Assembly (NCBI RefSeq): GCF_005145025.1
Contig: NZ_CP039695.1
Coordinates: 1,421,501-1,485,500, forward strand
Length of the DNA stretch: 64,000 nt
Source of the DNA: Novosphingobium sp. EMRT-2
GTDB lineage: Bacteria; Pseudomonadota; Alphaproteobacteria; Sphingomonadales; Sphingomonadaceae
Reading direction: 5' to 3'
The notes below the pieces were generated by a model that ran no database searches, had not been told where the DNA came from, and saw nothing but the letters and a program-made list of their open reading frames with translations. How positions within the stretch are numbered: position 1 is the stretch's first letter; every line of letters begins with the position of its first letter. Below are positions 19,384-28,648 of the stretch, one piece after another. Made by a program: the position numbers and the translations under genes.

Positions 19384-19811
19384 AGCACGTCCAGATTTTC
19401 ACCGACGGCGCGTGCAAGGGCAATCCCGGCAAGGGCGGCTGGGGCGCTCTGCTCCGCATGGGCGAGCACGAAAAGGAAATGGCCGGCTCCGAAAAGGAGA
19501 CGACCAACAACCGCATGGAACTGATGGGCGCGATCAAGGCGCTCGAAGCGCTCACGCAGCCGTGCCAGGTGACGCTGCATACCGACAGCAAGTACGTGCT
19601 GGACGGCATCACCAAATGGGTCTTCGGCTGGCAGAAGAACGGCTGGAAGACCGCCGACAAGAAGCCGGTCAAGAACGATGACCTGTGGCGCGCGCTGGTC
19701 GCCGCCGCCCGCCCGCACAGGATCGAATGGGTCTGGGTGAAAGGCCACGACGGCCACCCCGAGAACGAACGCGTGGATCGCCTGGCCAGCGACGCCGCGC
19801 AAGCCGCCTGA
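19380..19811 (+). CDS. rnhA: Ribonuclease HI
   Basis: 143 residues with the four catalytic acids: [30 protein letters not shown] and ENERVDRLA. It removes RNA from RNA-DNA hybrids. The GTG start at 19380 overlaps the thrB stop (GTGA), implying coupling. The length is normal for the bacterial enzyme, including the basic handle region [16 protein letters not shown]. Confidence 0.96.
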   Translation: MKHVQIFTDGACKGNPGKGGWGALLRMGEHEKEMAGSEKETTNNRMELMGAIKALEALTQPCQVTLHTDSKYVLDGITKWVFGWQKNGWKTADKKPVKNDDLWRALVAAARPHRIEWVWVKGHDGHPENERVDRLASDAAQAA

Positions 19812-19849
19812 ACGCGGCCGCGCGGCGCCCTTCGCCAGCTCAGCAGCGC

Positions 19850-20032
19850 TTATTCGACGGTCGTGTCCTTCACCGGCGCGGCCGGCCCGTTCTTCTGGAT
19901 CGATTCGATCGCGCTCTTCGCGCTCGCCTTGCTGGAATAGCCTTCGGTCCAGAAAATGGTTTCGCTGTTGTAGCAGAAATAGGCCACGAACTCGCCGGCC
20001 TTGTTCTTCCGGATTTCAAAACGATGCGCCAT
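19850..20032 (-). CDS. DUF1508 (YegP-like) small protein
   Basis: 60 residues with one DUF1508 unit: FEIRKNKAGEFVAYFCYNSE and GYSSKASAKSAIESIQKN. YegP/UPF0339 proteins usually hold one or two such units; their role is uncertain. An AAGGAG site precedes the start; ATG 20032 and GTG 20035 are both possible. It is convergent to rnhA, 38 bp away. Confidence 0.85.
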   Translation of the reverse strand: MAHRFEIRKNKAGEFVAYFCYNSETIFWTEGYSSKASAKSAIESIQKNGPAAPVKDTTVE

Positions 20033-20159
20033 CACACCCGCTCCTTCGCGCTGGATCAGTTAGTAACAGTCCCCGTACACGGGATAGCACGCGGCCCGGT
20101 GGCGCAAAGGGGCTATCGTCAATCGCCACCGGAATGGTGATTTTGCCGACGTCGGACCG

Positions 20160-21278
20160 TCAGGCAGCCATGACGAAGCGCGACGGGGCATAGCGCGCCC
20201 GGTCGACCCCCGCCGTCATCGCATCCGCCGGTTGCCCCAGCACGATCTGGGCGGCCAGCCGCGCCGCCGCCGGAGCGGTCTGGATGCCGAATCCGCCCTG
20301 CCCGGCGAACCAGAAGAACCCTTCGCGCAGCGGGTCAAAGCCATAGACCGGCAGGCGATCGGGCGCGAAGCTGCGCAGACCCGCCCAGCGCCGTTCCAGT
20401 GCGGCGATGCGCCAGTCGACCACCTGCTCGAAGCGATCGATCGCGACCGCCACGTCCAGTTCCTCGGGCGCGGCATCGCAGGGCGCGTCGGGAATTTCGT
20501 CGTGCGGCGAAAGCCACAACCGGCCGGCCTGCGGCTTGAAATAGAAGTCTCCGTTGATGCCCAGCGTCAGCGGCATGTCGGCCGACGCTTCGGGATCGGT
20601 GCGCAATTGCACGATCGTGCGCCGCAGCGGCAGGATGCCGACCGGGTCCGCACCGGCCAGCGCTGCGACCTCGTCCGCCCACGCACCGGCCGCATTGACC
20701 ACGATCGCCGCGCGCGCCGCGCCGGCCCCCTGTCCCTCACCCCAGGCCACGCGCCAGCCCGCCGCATCGCGCTCCACGGCGGAAACACGCGCGCGGACGC
20801 GCAGCACGGTTCCCGCCCGGCGCCCGATGGCAAGGTAATGCTGGTGCAGCGCGGCCACGTCGATGTCCGAACAGTCCGGCTCCCACGTCGCGAAAGCCCA
20901 CTCCGGGCGGAGGCCGGGCACGCGCGCTTCCATCGCCGCGCGGCTTTGCCATTCGATGTGGATGCCCATCGCGCCGAAGCTTTCGGCATAGGCTTCCAGC
21001 TTGTGCCGGTCCTCGGCCGTCGCGATGCTCAGCGCCCCGCGCGGAGACAGGAAGCCATGCTCGCGCAGGTACCTGCCCGACGCCATCGTCAGCGGAACTA
21101 CGCCCGGCCCGCCGTAGGTTTCCTCCCAGAACGCTGCCGACCGGCCGGTGGTGTGATAGCCCGGTGCATCCTCCGCCTCGATGACCAGCACGCGGGCGTA
21201 AGGCGCAAGCTCGGCGGCAAGGCTGGCGCCGGCCATGCCCGCGCCGATCACGGCAATGTCGAAAGTCTCGGTGGTCAC
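20160..21278 (-). CDS. FAD-dependent oxidoreductase (DAO family)
   Basis: 372 residues. The N-terminal dinucleotide fold AVIGAGMAGASLAAEL binds FAD; GYHTTGRSAAFWEE and the C-terminal WFAGQGGFGIQTAPAAARL complete the D-amino-acid oxidase/DadA-type FAD pocket. The substrate is probably an amino acid or hydroxy acid but cannot be read from sequence. It lies 38 bp downstream of the alpha/beta hydrolase gene, so the two are likely co-transcribed. Confidence 0.87.
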   Translation of the reverse strand: MTTETFDIAVIGAGMAGASLAAELAPYARVLVIEAEDAPGYHTTGRSAAFWEETYGGPGVVPLTMASGRYLREHGFLSPRGALSIATAEDRHKLEAYAESFGAMGIHIEWQSRAAMEARVPGLRPEWAFATWEPDCSDIDVAALHQHYLAIGRRAGTVLRVRARVSAVERDAAGWRVAWGEGQGAGAARAAIVVNAAGAWADEVAALAGADPVGILPLRRTIVQLRTDPEASADMPLTLGINGDFYFKPQAGRLWLSPHDEIPDAPCDAAPEELDVAVAIDRFEQVVDWRIAALERRWAGLRSFAPDRLPVYGFDPLREGFFWFAGQGGFGIQTAPAAARLAAQIVLGQPADAMTAGVDRARYAPSRFVMAA

Positions 21279-21315
21279 GGGTTGCGGCAGAGTCCTGAAG
21301 GCAGCATTCGGTGGG

Positions 21316-22278
21316 TCAACGTGCGATAGCCGGGGCCATTCGGTCGAGGAAATCGTCGATCGTCGCGATCACCCGATCGCGCACGGGGTCGGCCTCGCGC
21401 AGCAGTTCGTGGCGGCCTTCGCGGCCCCAGGTCACGAGTTGCGCGCGCGGCAACCGCGCTGCAGCCCGCGCGATCGCCCGGTAGCCGACCAGTGCATCGT
21501 ACCGCGCGCCAAGGATCAGCACGGGAACGTCGACCGCCTCCAGAGCGCCCGGCTGCTCCATCCCGCGAATCGAGGCGACCGCCCGTTCCACCCAGCGCCA
21601 GGTTCCAGGCCCGATCGCCAGCGCGGGGCGCTGTTCCTTCCACCACAGTTCGTCCGCGTAACGGTCGGCATCGTGCGTCAGCAGGACATGACGGCCCGCT
21701 GGAGACGAGCCCGGCTTCTCGCTGGTCTTCCACGCCAGCCGCCCCGGATCGCCGATGCGGCACATGAAGCGCGCCAACGCCTGATGCAGCGCGGAAGGAC
21801 CGGGCGTGGTCAGCCCCAGCATCGGCGCGCTGAGCACGACCGCGACCGGATCGATCCGCCGTTCCACCACCGCCCGCAGCACGAGATGCCCGCCCATCGA
21901 ATGGCCAACGATCACGTGCGGCCCCGGAGTCTGCGCCCGCCAATCGGACCAGAACGCCGCCAGATCGTCTATCCACACGCCGAAATCGCGGACGTCGCCC
22001 GCCATGGGGTTCGCACCATACCGCCCCGAAGCGCCCTGCCAGCGCCAGTCGGCTGCGGTTACGCGCCAGCCCTCCCGGTGCCAGTGGTCCAGCGTCTCTA
22101 GGTACTTCTCATAGAAATCGCCGCGCCCCGGCATGAACAGCAGCGATCCGCGCACGGCAGCGGCGTCTTCGGGGGCCCGCTGCCAATCGATACGCCGGAT
22201 GGCATGGCCGTCGCGCGCGGACCACCATGCTTCCGTCGCCGCGGCGGGAATCGCTCTCCGATCGATGTTCACCGCCAT
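21316..22278 (-). CDS. Alpha/beta hydrolase, lysophospholipase-like
   Basis: 320 residues of the PldB/monoglyceride-lipase type. The nucleophile elbow is GHSMGGH; the acid and His of the triad are likely in VLILGARYDALV and GREGRHELL. A broad acyl-ester or lysophospholipid substrate is expected for the family. No signal peptide is obvious. It is divergent from cpaA and precedes the FAD oxidoreductase. Confidence 0.85.
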   Translation of the reverse strand: MAVNIDRRAIPAAATEAWWSARDGHAIRRIDWQRAPEDAAAVRGSLLFMPGRGDFYEKYLETLDHWHREGWRVTAADWRWQGASGRYGANPMAGDVRDFGVWIDDLAAFWSDWRAQTPGPHVIVGHSMGGHLVLRAVVERRIDPVAVVLSAPMLGLTTPGPSALHQALARFMCRIGDPGRLAWKTSEKPGSSPAGRHVLLTHDADRYADELWWKEQRPALAIGPGTWRWVERAVASIRGMEQPGALEAVDVPVLILGARYDALVGYRAIARAAARLPRAQLVTWGREGRHELLREADPVRDRVIATIDDFLDRMAPAIAR

Positions 22279-22371
22279 GCAGGTCCGATCCCCATCGGGC
22301 CAGAATCGGCGGAAATCCCCGCCAACTCTTGGTTACCGTTTGGTAAGTGGTTGTCGCGTAAGGCATAGCCC

Positions 22372-22860
22372 ATGCAGGGCAATTTCATCGTTTACGGACT
22401 GGTCGGAGCCTTGGCAATCGCGCTGCTGGTTGCCGCTTTCACCGATATCCGTCGCCGCCAGATCGACAACTGGCTGAACGCCGCCATCGCGCTGGCCGCG
22501 CCCGCGTTCTGGTTCGCGATGGGCTGGCATGTCTGGCCGGACATCGCGGTGCAGATCGGCGTGGCGCTGTTAACCTTCGCCATTCTCGCCGGCCTGTTCG
22601 CGTTGCGGGTCATGGGCGGCGGCGATGTCAAGCTGCTCGCCGCGCTGGCGCTGTGGATACCCGGCAAGCTGTTCCTGCAATTGCTGGTGATCATGGCGCT
22701 GACGGGAGGAATCCTGACGATCGTGCTGGGCGGCTGGCACGTGATGCGGCGGCAGAAGGACAAGCTGAAAATCCCCTACGGCGTGGCGATCGCCGCCGGC
22801 GGGCTGTGGATCATCGGCACTACCAACTGGGCCGCTTTGCAAGCCGTTTCGGCAGGATAG
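22372..22860 (+). CDS. cpaA: Prepilin peptidase CpaA (Tad pilus)
   Basis: 162-residue A24-type aspartate peptidase with several membrane helices. The catalytic aspartates are in AAFTDIRRRQID and in the GxGD motif VMGGGDVKLL. It lacks the N-terminal methylase domain of PilD, as normal for CpaA/TadV. It matures Flp pilin and pseudopilins, though no pilin gene is next to it here. First gene of the Cpa/Tad run. Confidence 0.92.
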   Translation: MQGNFIVYGLVGALAIALLVAAFTDIRRRQIDNWLNAAIALAAPAFWFAMGWHVWPDIAVQIGVALLTFAILAGLFALRVMGGGDVKLLAALALWIPGKLFLQLLVIMALTGGILTIVLGGWHVMRRQKDKLKIPYGVAIAAGGLWIIGTTNWAALQAVSAG

Positions 22861-22923
22861 GCCAATTTTAACCAATTTCCCTGAAAAGGCGCAAATCCGG
22901 ACAAGAGGGCGGGATAGAAGGCC

Positions 22924-23955
22924 ATGGATAGAAAGAAGCTGTTTCTGCTGGTGGGGGCGCTGATCGTCGCGATCGGCACGGCCTTTGCGGCAAGGAGCCT
23001 GCTCTCCGGCGGCGCACCGACGCCGCAGGCCGAGGCTGCCGCGAAAATCGAAAGCGGTCCCAAGGTACTGGTAGCCAAGCGGGCGTTGCCGCTGGGCACG
23101 ATCATCACCGCGGATGCGATCGGCTACCAGCCCTGGCCCAAGGATCTCGTTCAGGACGCCTATTTCGTCGAAGGCGAAGCGGACATGGCGAAAATGCTCG
23201 GCACCGTGGTGCGCCAGCCGATCACGGCGGGCGAACCGGTCACGCGCGGCTCGCTCGTCTCGCCGGGCGATCGCGGCTTCCTCGCCGCCGCGCTCGGGCC
23301 GGGCATGCGCGCCGTGACCATCGCGGTTTCGGATCACACCGCCGTCGCCGGCTTCGTCTTCCCCGGCGATCACATCGACCTTGTCCTGACGCAATCGGTC
23401 AAGGGTGCGGAAAATCAGGCCGCGCTGCAGACGTCGGAAACCATCCTCAAGAACCTGCGCGTGCTGGCGACCGACCAGTCGACCGAGCAGGAAACCGTGG
23501 ACGGCAAGACCCGCGTCCACACCTTCGGCACGGTGACGGTCGAAGTGACGCCCAAGATCGCGGAAAAGATCGCCGTCGCCCAGACGCTGGGCACGATCAG
23601 CCTGTCGCTCCGCTCGATCGCCGACAATTCGGCCGATCTGGAACAGGCGCTGGCATCGGGCCAGGTCAAGATCCCGGCCGGCGCGACCAAGGCCGACGAG
23701 GAAAAGCTGATCAAGCAGGCGATGCACCAGCCGGTCGAGAACGGTTCCAGCTTCGTCACCGGCGGCGACGTCTCGCGCTTCCAGCGCAGGACCATGCCTT
23801 CGATGGTGCCCGCTGGCTTCGGAACGCACGGCATGGCCGCCGGCGCGCCGCCGATGGCCGCCCCGGCCGGAGCGCCGATCATCATCAACCGTGGCCCGAT
23901 CGTCAGGATCACCCGCGGCAAGGACACCGAAACCGTCGCGGTGGGGGGAAACTGA
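22924..23955 (+). CDS. cpaB: Tad pilus assembly protein CpaB (RcpC)
   Basis: 343 residues: N-terminal membrane anchor (KKLFLLVGALIVAIGTAFAA), then an SAF/AFP-like domain (VLVAKRALPLGTIITADAI; RQPITAGEPVTRGSLV) and a long beta-rich periplasmic region. CpaB/RcpC lies beside the secretin in Tad machines and may bind peptidoglycan. A Met/Pro/Ala-rich tail at residues 290-320 is unconserved. It lies 63 bp after cpaA and directly before cpaC. Confidence 0.92.
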   Translation: MDRKKLFLLVGALIVAIGTAFAARSLLSGGAPTPQAEAAAKIESGPKVLVAKRALPLGTIITADAIGYQPWPKDLVQDAYFVEGEADMAKMLGTVVRQPITAGEPVTRGSLVSPGDRGFLAAALGPGMRAVTIAVSDHTAVAGFVFPGDHIDLVLTQSVKGAENQAALQTSETILKNLRVLATDQSTEQETVDGKTRVHTFGTVTVEVTPKIAEKIAVAQTLGTISLSLRSIADNSADLEQALASGQVKIPAGATKADEEKLIKQAMHQPVENGSSFVTGGDVSRFQRRTMPSMVPAGFGTHGMAAGAPPMAAPAGAPIIINRGPIVRITRGKDTETVAVGGN

Positions 23956-23956
23956 G

Positions 23957-25591
23957 ATGACTCAGCACAAGCCCGCGCAGGCGAAAGGCAAAACCATGAA
24001 AGCCCGCATCACCTTCCCGCTGCTTCCGGCCGCGCTGCTCGTCACGCCGCTGGCCCTGGCAGGCGCCCTGGACGCGGCAAGCGCCCAGAGCGTGACCAGC
24101 CCGGCGCGCAGCATCGCCATCGCCATCGGCCGCGGTGAACTGATCACCCTGCCCGGTCGGATGTCGGACGTGTTCGTCGCCAACAACGACATCGCCGACG
24201 TGCAGGTGAAGGCCACGAACCAGCTCTATGTGTTCGGCAAGGCCGGCGGCGAAACCACCGTCTATGCCAGCAACGGCAAGGGCGACGTGATCTGGTCGGC
24301 CAATGTCCGCGTCGGCACCAACATCGACAGCGTGGACCAGATGCTCCACCTGGCGATGCCCGATGCCAAGATCTCCACGGCAACGATGAACAGCACCGTG
24401 CTGCTCACCGGTACGGTCGGCGCGCCGGAAGACGCGGCCGAGGCAGAGCGGCTGGTGAAGGCCTTCGTCGGCGACAAGACCCAGGTCATCAGCCGCCTGA
24501 AGCTGGCCACCCCGCTGCAGGTCAACCTGCAGGTCCGCATCGCCGAAGTCAGCCGCTCGCTGGTCAAGTCGCTGACGTCGAACATCACCTCGATCGACGG
24601 CACCGGCGGTTTCAAGTTCGGCATCGGTCAGGGATCGGCTGCTTCCACCTTCCATCCCGGCGCCCCGCTGGGTGTCGGTTCGAGCGTCAGCTACTATGGC
24701 GTCGACCCGTCGACCGGGCAGGTCGCGCTGCTGCCGGGCACCACGGTTAACCCCGCGTCCACCGGCACCACGCTGGCGGCGGCGGGCAAGCTGTTCGGGC
24801 TGGGCATGCTGGCCAAGCTGGATGCGGCCGAAACGGTCGGCCTTGCAACCACGCTGGCGCAGCCCAACCTCACCACGATGTCGGGCGAGACCGCCGATTT
24901 CCTGGCGGGCGGCGAATTCCCGATCCCGATGAGCCAGGGCCTTGGCACGACCTCGGTCGAATACAAGCGCTATGGCGTGAGCCTGTCCTACACGCCGACG
25001 GTGCTCTCCAACGGCCGCATCTCGATGCGCGTACGCCCGGAAGTGTCCGAGCTGTCCTCGCAGGGCGCCGTACAGATTTCCGGCTTCACCATCCCCGGGC
25101 TGACCGTGCGCCGCACGGAAACGACAGTGGAACTGGGTTCGGGCCAGAGCTTCATGATCGCGGGCCTGATGAACAGCAACTCGCAGAACAACATCCAGAA
25201 GCTGCCCGGCGCCGGCGACATCCCGATCCTCGGTTCGCTGTTCCGCTCGACCGGCTTCAAGCGCGGCGAGACCGAACTGGTGATCGTGGTCACGCCTTAT
25301 CTGGTGAACCCGGTCGATGCGAACCAGATCAAGCTGCCGACCGACGGCTTCCAGGCCGCCAACGACCTGCAGCGCATCCTTGGCAACATGGAAAGCGACA
25401 GCGTCAGCGGCAAGCAGGGCATGCACCCGACCGAAAAGCCGAGCACGGTGCAGTCCGGTTCGCAGGTCGGCGCGCTCGACAAGCCATCGGGGCCGGCCGC
25501 GGCCGCCGACAAGGCCGCGCCCGAACCGCGCAACGCCCGTCGTTCCGGCAAGAGCGCCGAGGCGCCCGCGCCCGGCTTCAGCATCAATTGA
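23957..25591 (+). CDS. cpaC: Tad pilus secretin CpaC (RcpA)
   Basis: 544 residues from the ATG at 23957. A second ATG at 23996 would start right at the signal peptide (KARITFPLLPAALLV) and is equally possible. A BON-like N-domain (SDVFVANNDIADVQVK) is followed by the secretin barrel (LSYTPTVLSNGRISMRVRPE, GQSFMIAGLM, LPGAGDIPILGSLFRS). It forms the outer-membrane channel for the pilus. The Pro/Ala/Lys-rich C-terminal tail is unconserved. cpaD starts 15 bp downstream. Confidence 0.94.
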   Translation: MTQHKPAQAKGKTMKARITFPLLPAALLVTPLALAGALDAASAQSVTSPARSIAIAIGRGELITLPGRMSDVFVANNDIADVQVKATNQLYVFGKAGGETTVYASNGKGDVIWSANVRVGTNIDSVDQMLHLAMPDAKISTATMNSTVLLTGTVGAPEDAAEAERLVKAFVGDKTQVISRLKLATPLQVNLQVRIAEVSRSLVKSLTSNITSIDGTGGFKFGIGQGSAASTFHPGAPLGVGSSVSYYGVDPSTGQVALLPGTTVNPASTGTTLAAAGKLFGLGMLAKLDAAETVGLATTLAQPNLTTMSGETADFLAGGEFPIPMSQGLGTTSVEYKRYGVSLSYTPTVLSNGRISMRVRPEVSELSSQGAVQISGFTIPGLTVRRTETTVELGSGQSFMIAGLMNSNSQNNIQKLPGAGDIPILGSLFRSTGFKRGETELVIVVTPYLVNPVDANQIKLPTDGFQAANDLQRILGNMESDSVSGKQGMHPTEKPSTVQSGSQVGALDKPSGPAAAADKAAPEPRNARRSGKSAEAPAPGFSIN

Positions 25592-25605
25592 GAGAGGGAC
25601 GACCG

Positions 25606-26280
25606 ATGCCCGTGATTTCCAACCGTCCTGCAAGCGTCCGTCTCGCCGGGGCCGCCATCGCCCTTTCGCTTGGCCTTGCCCTTTCCGGCTGCGCCGGCAT
25701 GCCGACCAACCGGTCGCTCGAAAGCGTTCATCAGCCCGTGGTGGAGCGCAATCTCTATACCTTCGACGTCAACACCCTTACGGGCGGCGGCGTTCCAGTT
25801 GCGGACCAGCGCCGTCTGGCCGACTGGTTCGAGACGCTGGGCCTGCGCTATGGCGACCGCGTTTCGGTGGACGATCCCGTCCAGTCGGGCGCGACGCGCA
25901 CGGCGGTAGAGGCCGTGGCCGCGCGTTTCGGGCTGCTGCTGGCCGATACCGCGCCGGTGACCGAGGGCGTGGTCCCGGTAGGCATGGCGCGCGTGGTCAT
26001 CACCCGCACCACCGCCAGCGTGCCCGGCTGCCCGGACTGGTCCGCCAAGTCGGACGCGAATTTCGGCAATGGCGCATCGCCTAACTTCGGCTGCGCGACC
26101 AACGCCAACCTTGCCGCGATGGTGGCCGACAAGGAACACCTTGTCCACGGCGCGACCGGCACCGGCGATACGGTGGTGATGAGCTCGACCAAGGCGATCA
26201 GCACCTATCGCGACGCCAAGCCGACGGGCGGTGGTGGCACCACCGTCAAGCAGCAGTCGAGCCAGTCGGGAGTGAACTAA
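25606..26280 (+). CDS. cpaD: Tad pilus lipoprotein CpaD
   Basis: 224 residues. The ATG at 25606 follows GAGAGAGGGACG; the frame is open a little further upstream to the cpaC stop. The signal peptide ends in lipobox LSGC (Cys29). The CpaD signature GCPDWSAKSD and FGCATNANLAAMV is present. It is an outer-membrane lipoprotein associated with the secretin CpaC. cpaE begins 3 bp after its stop. Confidence 0.92.
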   Translation: MPVISNRPASVRLAGAAIALSLGLALSGCAGMPTNRSLESVHQPVVERNLYTFDVNTLTGGGVPVADQRRLADWFETLGLRYGDRVSVDDPVQSGATRTAVEAVAARFGLLLADTAPVTEGVVPVGMARVVITRTTASVPGCPDWSAKSDANFGNGASPNFGCATNANLAAMVADKEHLVHGATGTGDTVVMSSTKAISTYRDAKPTGGGGTTVKQQSSQSGVN

Positions 26281-26283
26281 GCC

Positions 26284-27567
26284 ATGAACGCGCCCTTCAA
26301 GAACGGCAATCGCGATACGTTCGCCGCCTTCATGTGTGACGACGCGGCGCTGGATGTCCTGCGATCGATCGTGGTCGACATGGGCTGGCAGCCTGAAAAG
26401 TGCAACAAGGGCGGCCTGCGCAACGCGATCCAGTCGCTCTCGATCACGGCCAGCCCGGCGATCCTGATGGTCGACCTTTCGGAAAGCGGCGATCCGCTGA
26501 CCGACATCAACGCGCTGGCCGAAGTCTGCGAACCCGGCACGGTGGTGATCGCCGTCGGCCAGGTCAACGACGTGCGGCTCTATCGCGATCTGGTTGCCTC
26601 GGGCATCCAGGACTATCTGCTGAAGCCGCTGTCGCCCAACCAGGTCCGCGATGCGCTGGTCCAGGCCCAGGCGATCTTCGCCGCGCCCAAGACCAGCGAT
26701 GCCGGCGCGATCAAGCGCCACATCTCGACGGCTGTTGTCGGCACGCGTGGCGGCGTCGGCGCATCGACGATTGCAACCTCGCTGGCATGGCTGTTCAGCT
26801 CCGACCAGAAGATGCCGACCGCGCTGCTCGATCTCGACGTTCACTTCGGCACCGCCGCGCTGACGCTCGATCTCGAACCGGGCCGTGGCCTGACCGACGC
26901 GATCGACAATCCCAGCCGTATCGACGGGCTGTTCATCGAGCGCGCCATGATCCGCGCGAACGACAATCTCGCGATCCTGTCCGCGGAAGCGCCGATCAAT
27001 GCGCCGCTGATGACCGATGGGGCGGCCTTCGTGCAGTTGCAGGAAGAATTCCGCCACGCGTTCGAAATGACCGTGATCGACATGCCGCGCAACATGCTGA
27101 TCAACTTCCCGCACCTGCTGGGGGAAGTGAACGTGGCGGTCGTGGCGACGGAACTGACGCTGGCCGGCGCGCGCGACGCGATCCGCCTGCTGTCGTGGCT
27201 GAAGGGCAACGCGCCCCACGCGCAGGCGCTGGTGGTGGTCAACAAGGTCCACGCCGGCATCGGCGAAATCAGCAAGACGGACTTCGAAGCCTCGATCGAA
27301 CGCAAGATCGACTTCATGATCCCCTATGACGCCAAGGCCGCCGCCAACGCGGCCAAGCTGGGCCAGACGTTCGTGGGCGCCAACCGCAACATCAAGGCCA
27401 CGACGGTCATCGCCGAAATCGGCAAGGCGATCGTCAACGCCGGCGACGATGCGGACATGAAGCCCGTGGCCGCAGCCGCGGCGGGCAAGGCTTCGCTGCT
27501 GAGCAAGTTCGACCTGAAGAAGATGCTCGCGGCCAAGAAGGGCAAGGCGGCCGCCCCGGCCTCCTGA
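26284..27567 (+). CDS. cpaE: Tad pilus localisation ATPase CpaE (TadZ)
   Basis: 427 residues: an atypical receiver-like N-domain (DYLLKPLSPNQVRDALV) and a MinD/ParA-type ATPase with the deviant P-loop GTRGGVGASTIATSLAW. CpaE/TadZ recruits the pilus machine to the pole. The lysine normally seen in the P-loop is replaced, as often in this family. The C-terminus is Lys/Ala-rich. In Caulobacter and relatives cpaF follows; here the next gene is tadB after 85 bp. Confidence 0.93.
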   Translation: MNAPFKNGNRDTFAAFMCDDAALDVLRSIVVDMGWQPEKCNKGGLRNAIQSLSITASPAILMVDLSESGDPLTDINALAEVCEPGTVVIAVGQVNDVRLYRDLVASGIQDYLLKPLSPNQVRDALVQAQAIFAAPKTSDAGAIKRHISTAVVGTRGGVGASTIATSLAWLFSSDQKMPTALLDLDVHFGTAALTLDLEPGRGLTDAIDNPSRIDGLFIERAMIRANDNLAILSAEAPINAPLMTDGAAFVQLQEEFRHAFEMTVIDMPRNMLINFPHLLGEVNVAVVATELTLAGARDAIRLLSWLKGNAPHAQALVVVNKVHAGIGEISKTDFEASIERKIDFMIPYDAKAAANAAKLGQTFVGANRNIKATTVIAEIGKAIVNAGDDADMKPVAAAAAGKASLLSKFDLKKMLAAKKGKAAAPAS

Positions 27568-27652
27568 TCCCGCCCCTGCTCTGGCGCACGACAATGAAGC
27601 CACTTTTCCGTCCCCGACAGGCTGGAAGGTGGCGGTTTGAGGTAAGAGACCG

Positions 27653-28630
27653 ATGCCGATGAACGCCCTGCCCCTGATCGTCGTCGTCTTCGGCGTGCTG
27701 GCGCTGTTCGGCATCGGCTATGCCCTCTTCCTGGGGCCTTCGCCCGCCAAGGAAAGCCAGCGCCGGCTTCAGGCCGTGCGTTTCCGCCATTCGGAAAGCG
27801 CTTCCGACAAGATGGAAGCGCAATACCGCAAGGCCGTGGCCGCGCGGAAGCCAACCACCTATCGCATCGCCGGATCGGCATCGCGGTCCGAAGCCCTTGC
27901 GCTGCGCCTGCACCGCACCGGCAAGGGATGGACGCTGACGCAGTACGTCTATGCCTCGATCGGGCTGGGCATCGCCGTCATGGCGCTGGCCACGCTCAAG
28001 ACCGGCGCACCGCTGCTGGGCCTTGGCGCCGGTATCCTCGTTGGCGCTGGCCTGCCCCACATGATCGTCAACCGCGCGATCAACAAGCGGACCAACGCCT
28101 TCGTCACCCGCTTTCCCGACGCGCTGGAACTGCTGGTGCGCGGCCTGCGCTCCGGCCTGCCGATCAGCGAAACGCTGACCGTCGTGGCAAACGAACTTCC
28201 CGGCCCGGTGGGCGAGGAATTCAAGCTGGTAACCGACCGCATCAAGGTGGGCCGGACGATGGACGAAGCGATGCAGGAAACCGGCGATCGGCTGGACCTT
28301 CCGGAATTCAACTTCTTCTGCATCACGCTGGCCATCCAGCGCGAAACCGGCGGCAACCTTGCCGAAACGCTGGCGAACCTGGCCGACGTGCTGCGCAAGC
28401 GCGCCCAGATGAAGCTCAAGATCAAGGCAATGAGCTCCGAATCCAAGGCTTCCGCCTACATCATCGGTTCGCTGCCGTTCATCGTGTTCGCGCTGATCTA
28501 CTGGATCAACCCCGCCTACATGCTGAAATTTTTCACCGACGAACGCCTGATCGTCATCGGCCTGGGCGGCATGGTCTGGCTCAGCCTGGGCGGCTTCATC
28601 ATGGCCAAGATGGTCAACTTCGAGATCTGA
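27653..28630 (+). CDS. tadB: Tad pilus inner-membrane platform protein TadB (CpaG)
   Basis: 325 residues of the GspF family. N-terminal membrane helix, cytoplasmic domain with the F motif (FVTRFPDALELLVRGLRSGL; FFCITLAIQRETGGNLAETL), then two C-terminal helices. TadB and TadC form the platform that the CpaF ATPase drives. An adjacent second ATG (27659) is possible. It is preceded by 85 bp without a gene, where cpaF would be expected. Confidence 0.92.
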   Translation: MPMNALPLIVVVFGVLALFGIGYALFLGPSPAKESQRRLQAVRFRHSESASDKMEAQYRKAVAARKPTTYRIAGSASRSEALALRLHRTGKGWTLTQYVYASIGLGIAVMALATLKTGAPLLGLGAGILVGAGLPHMIVNRAINKRTNAFVTRFPDALELLVRGLRSGLPISETLTVVANELPGPVGEEFKLVTDRIKVGRTMDEAMQETGDRLDLPEFNFFCITLAIQRETGGNLAETLANLADVLRKRAQMKLKIKAMSSESKASAYIIGSLPFIVFALIYWINPAYMLKFFTDERLIVIGLGGMVWLSLGGFIMAKMVNFEI

Positions 28631-28648
28631 GCGAGGGAAACGCACACC

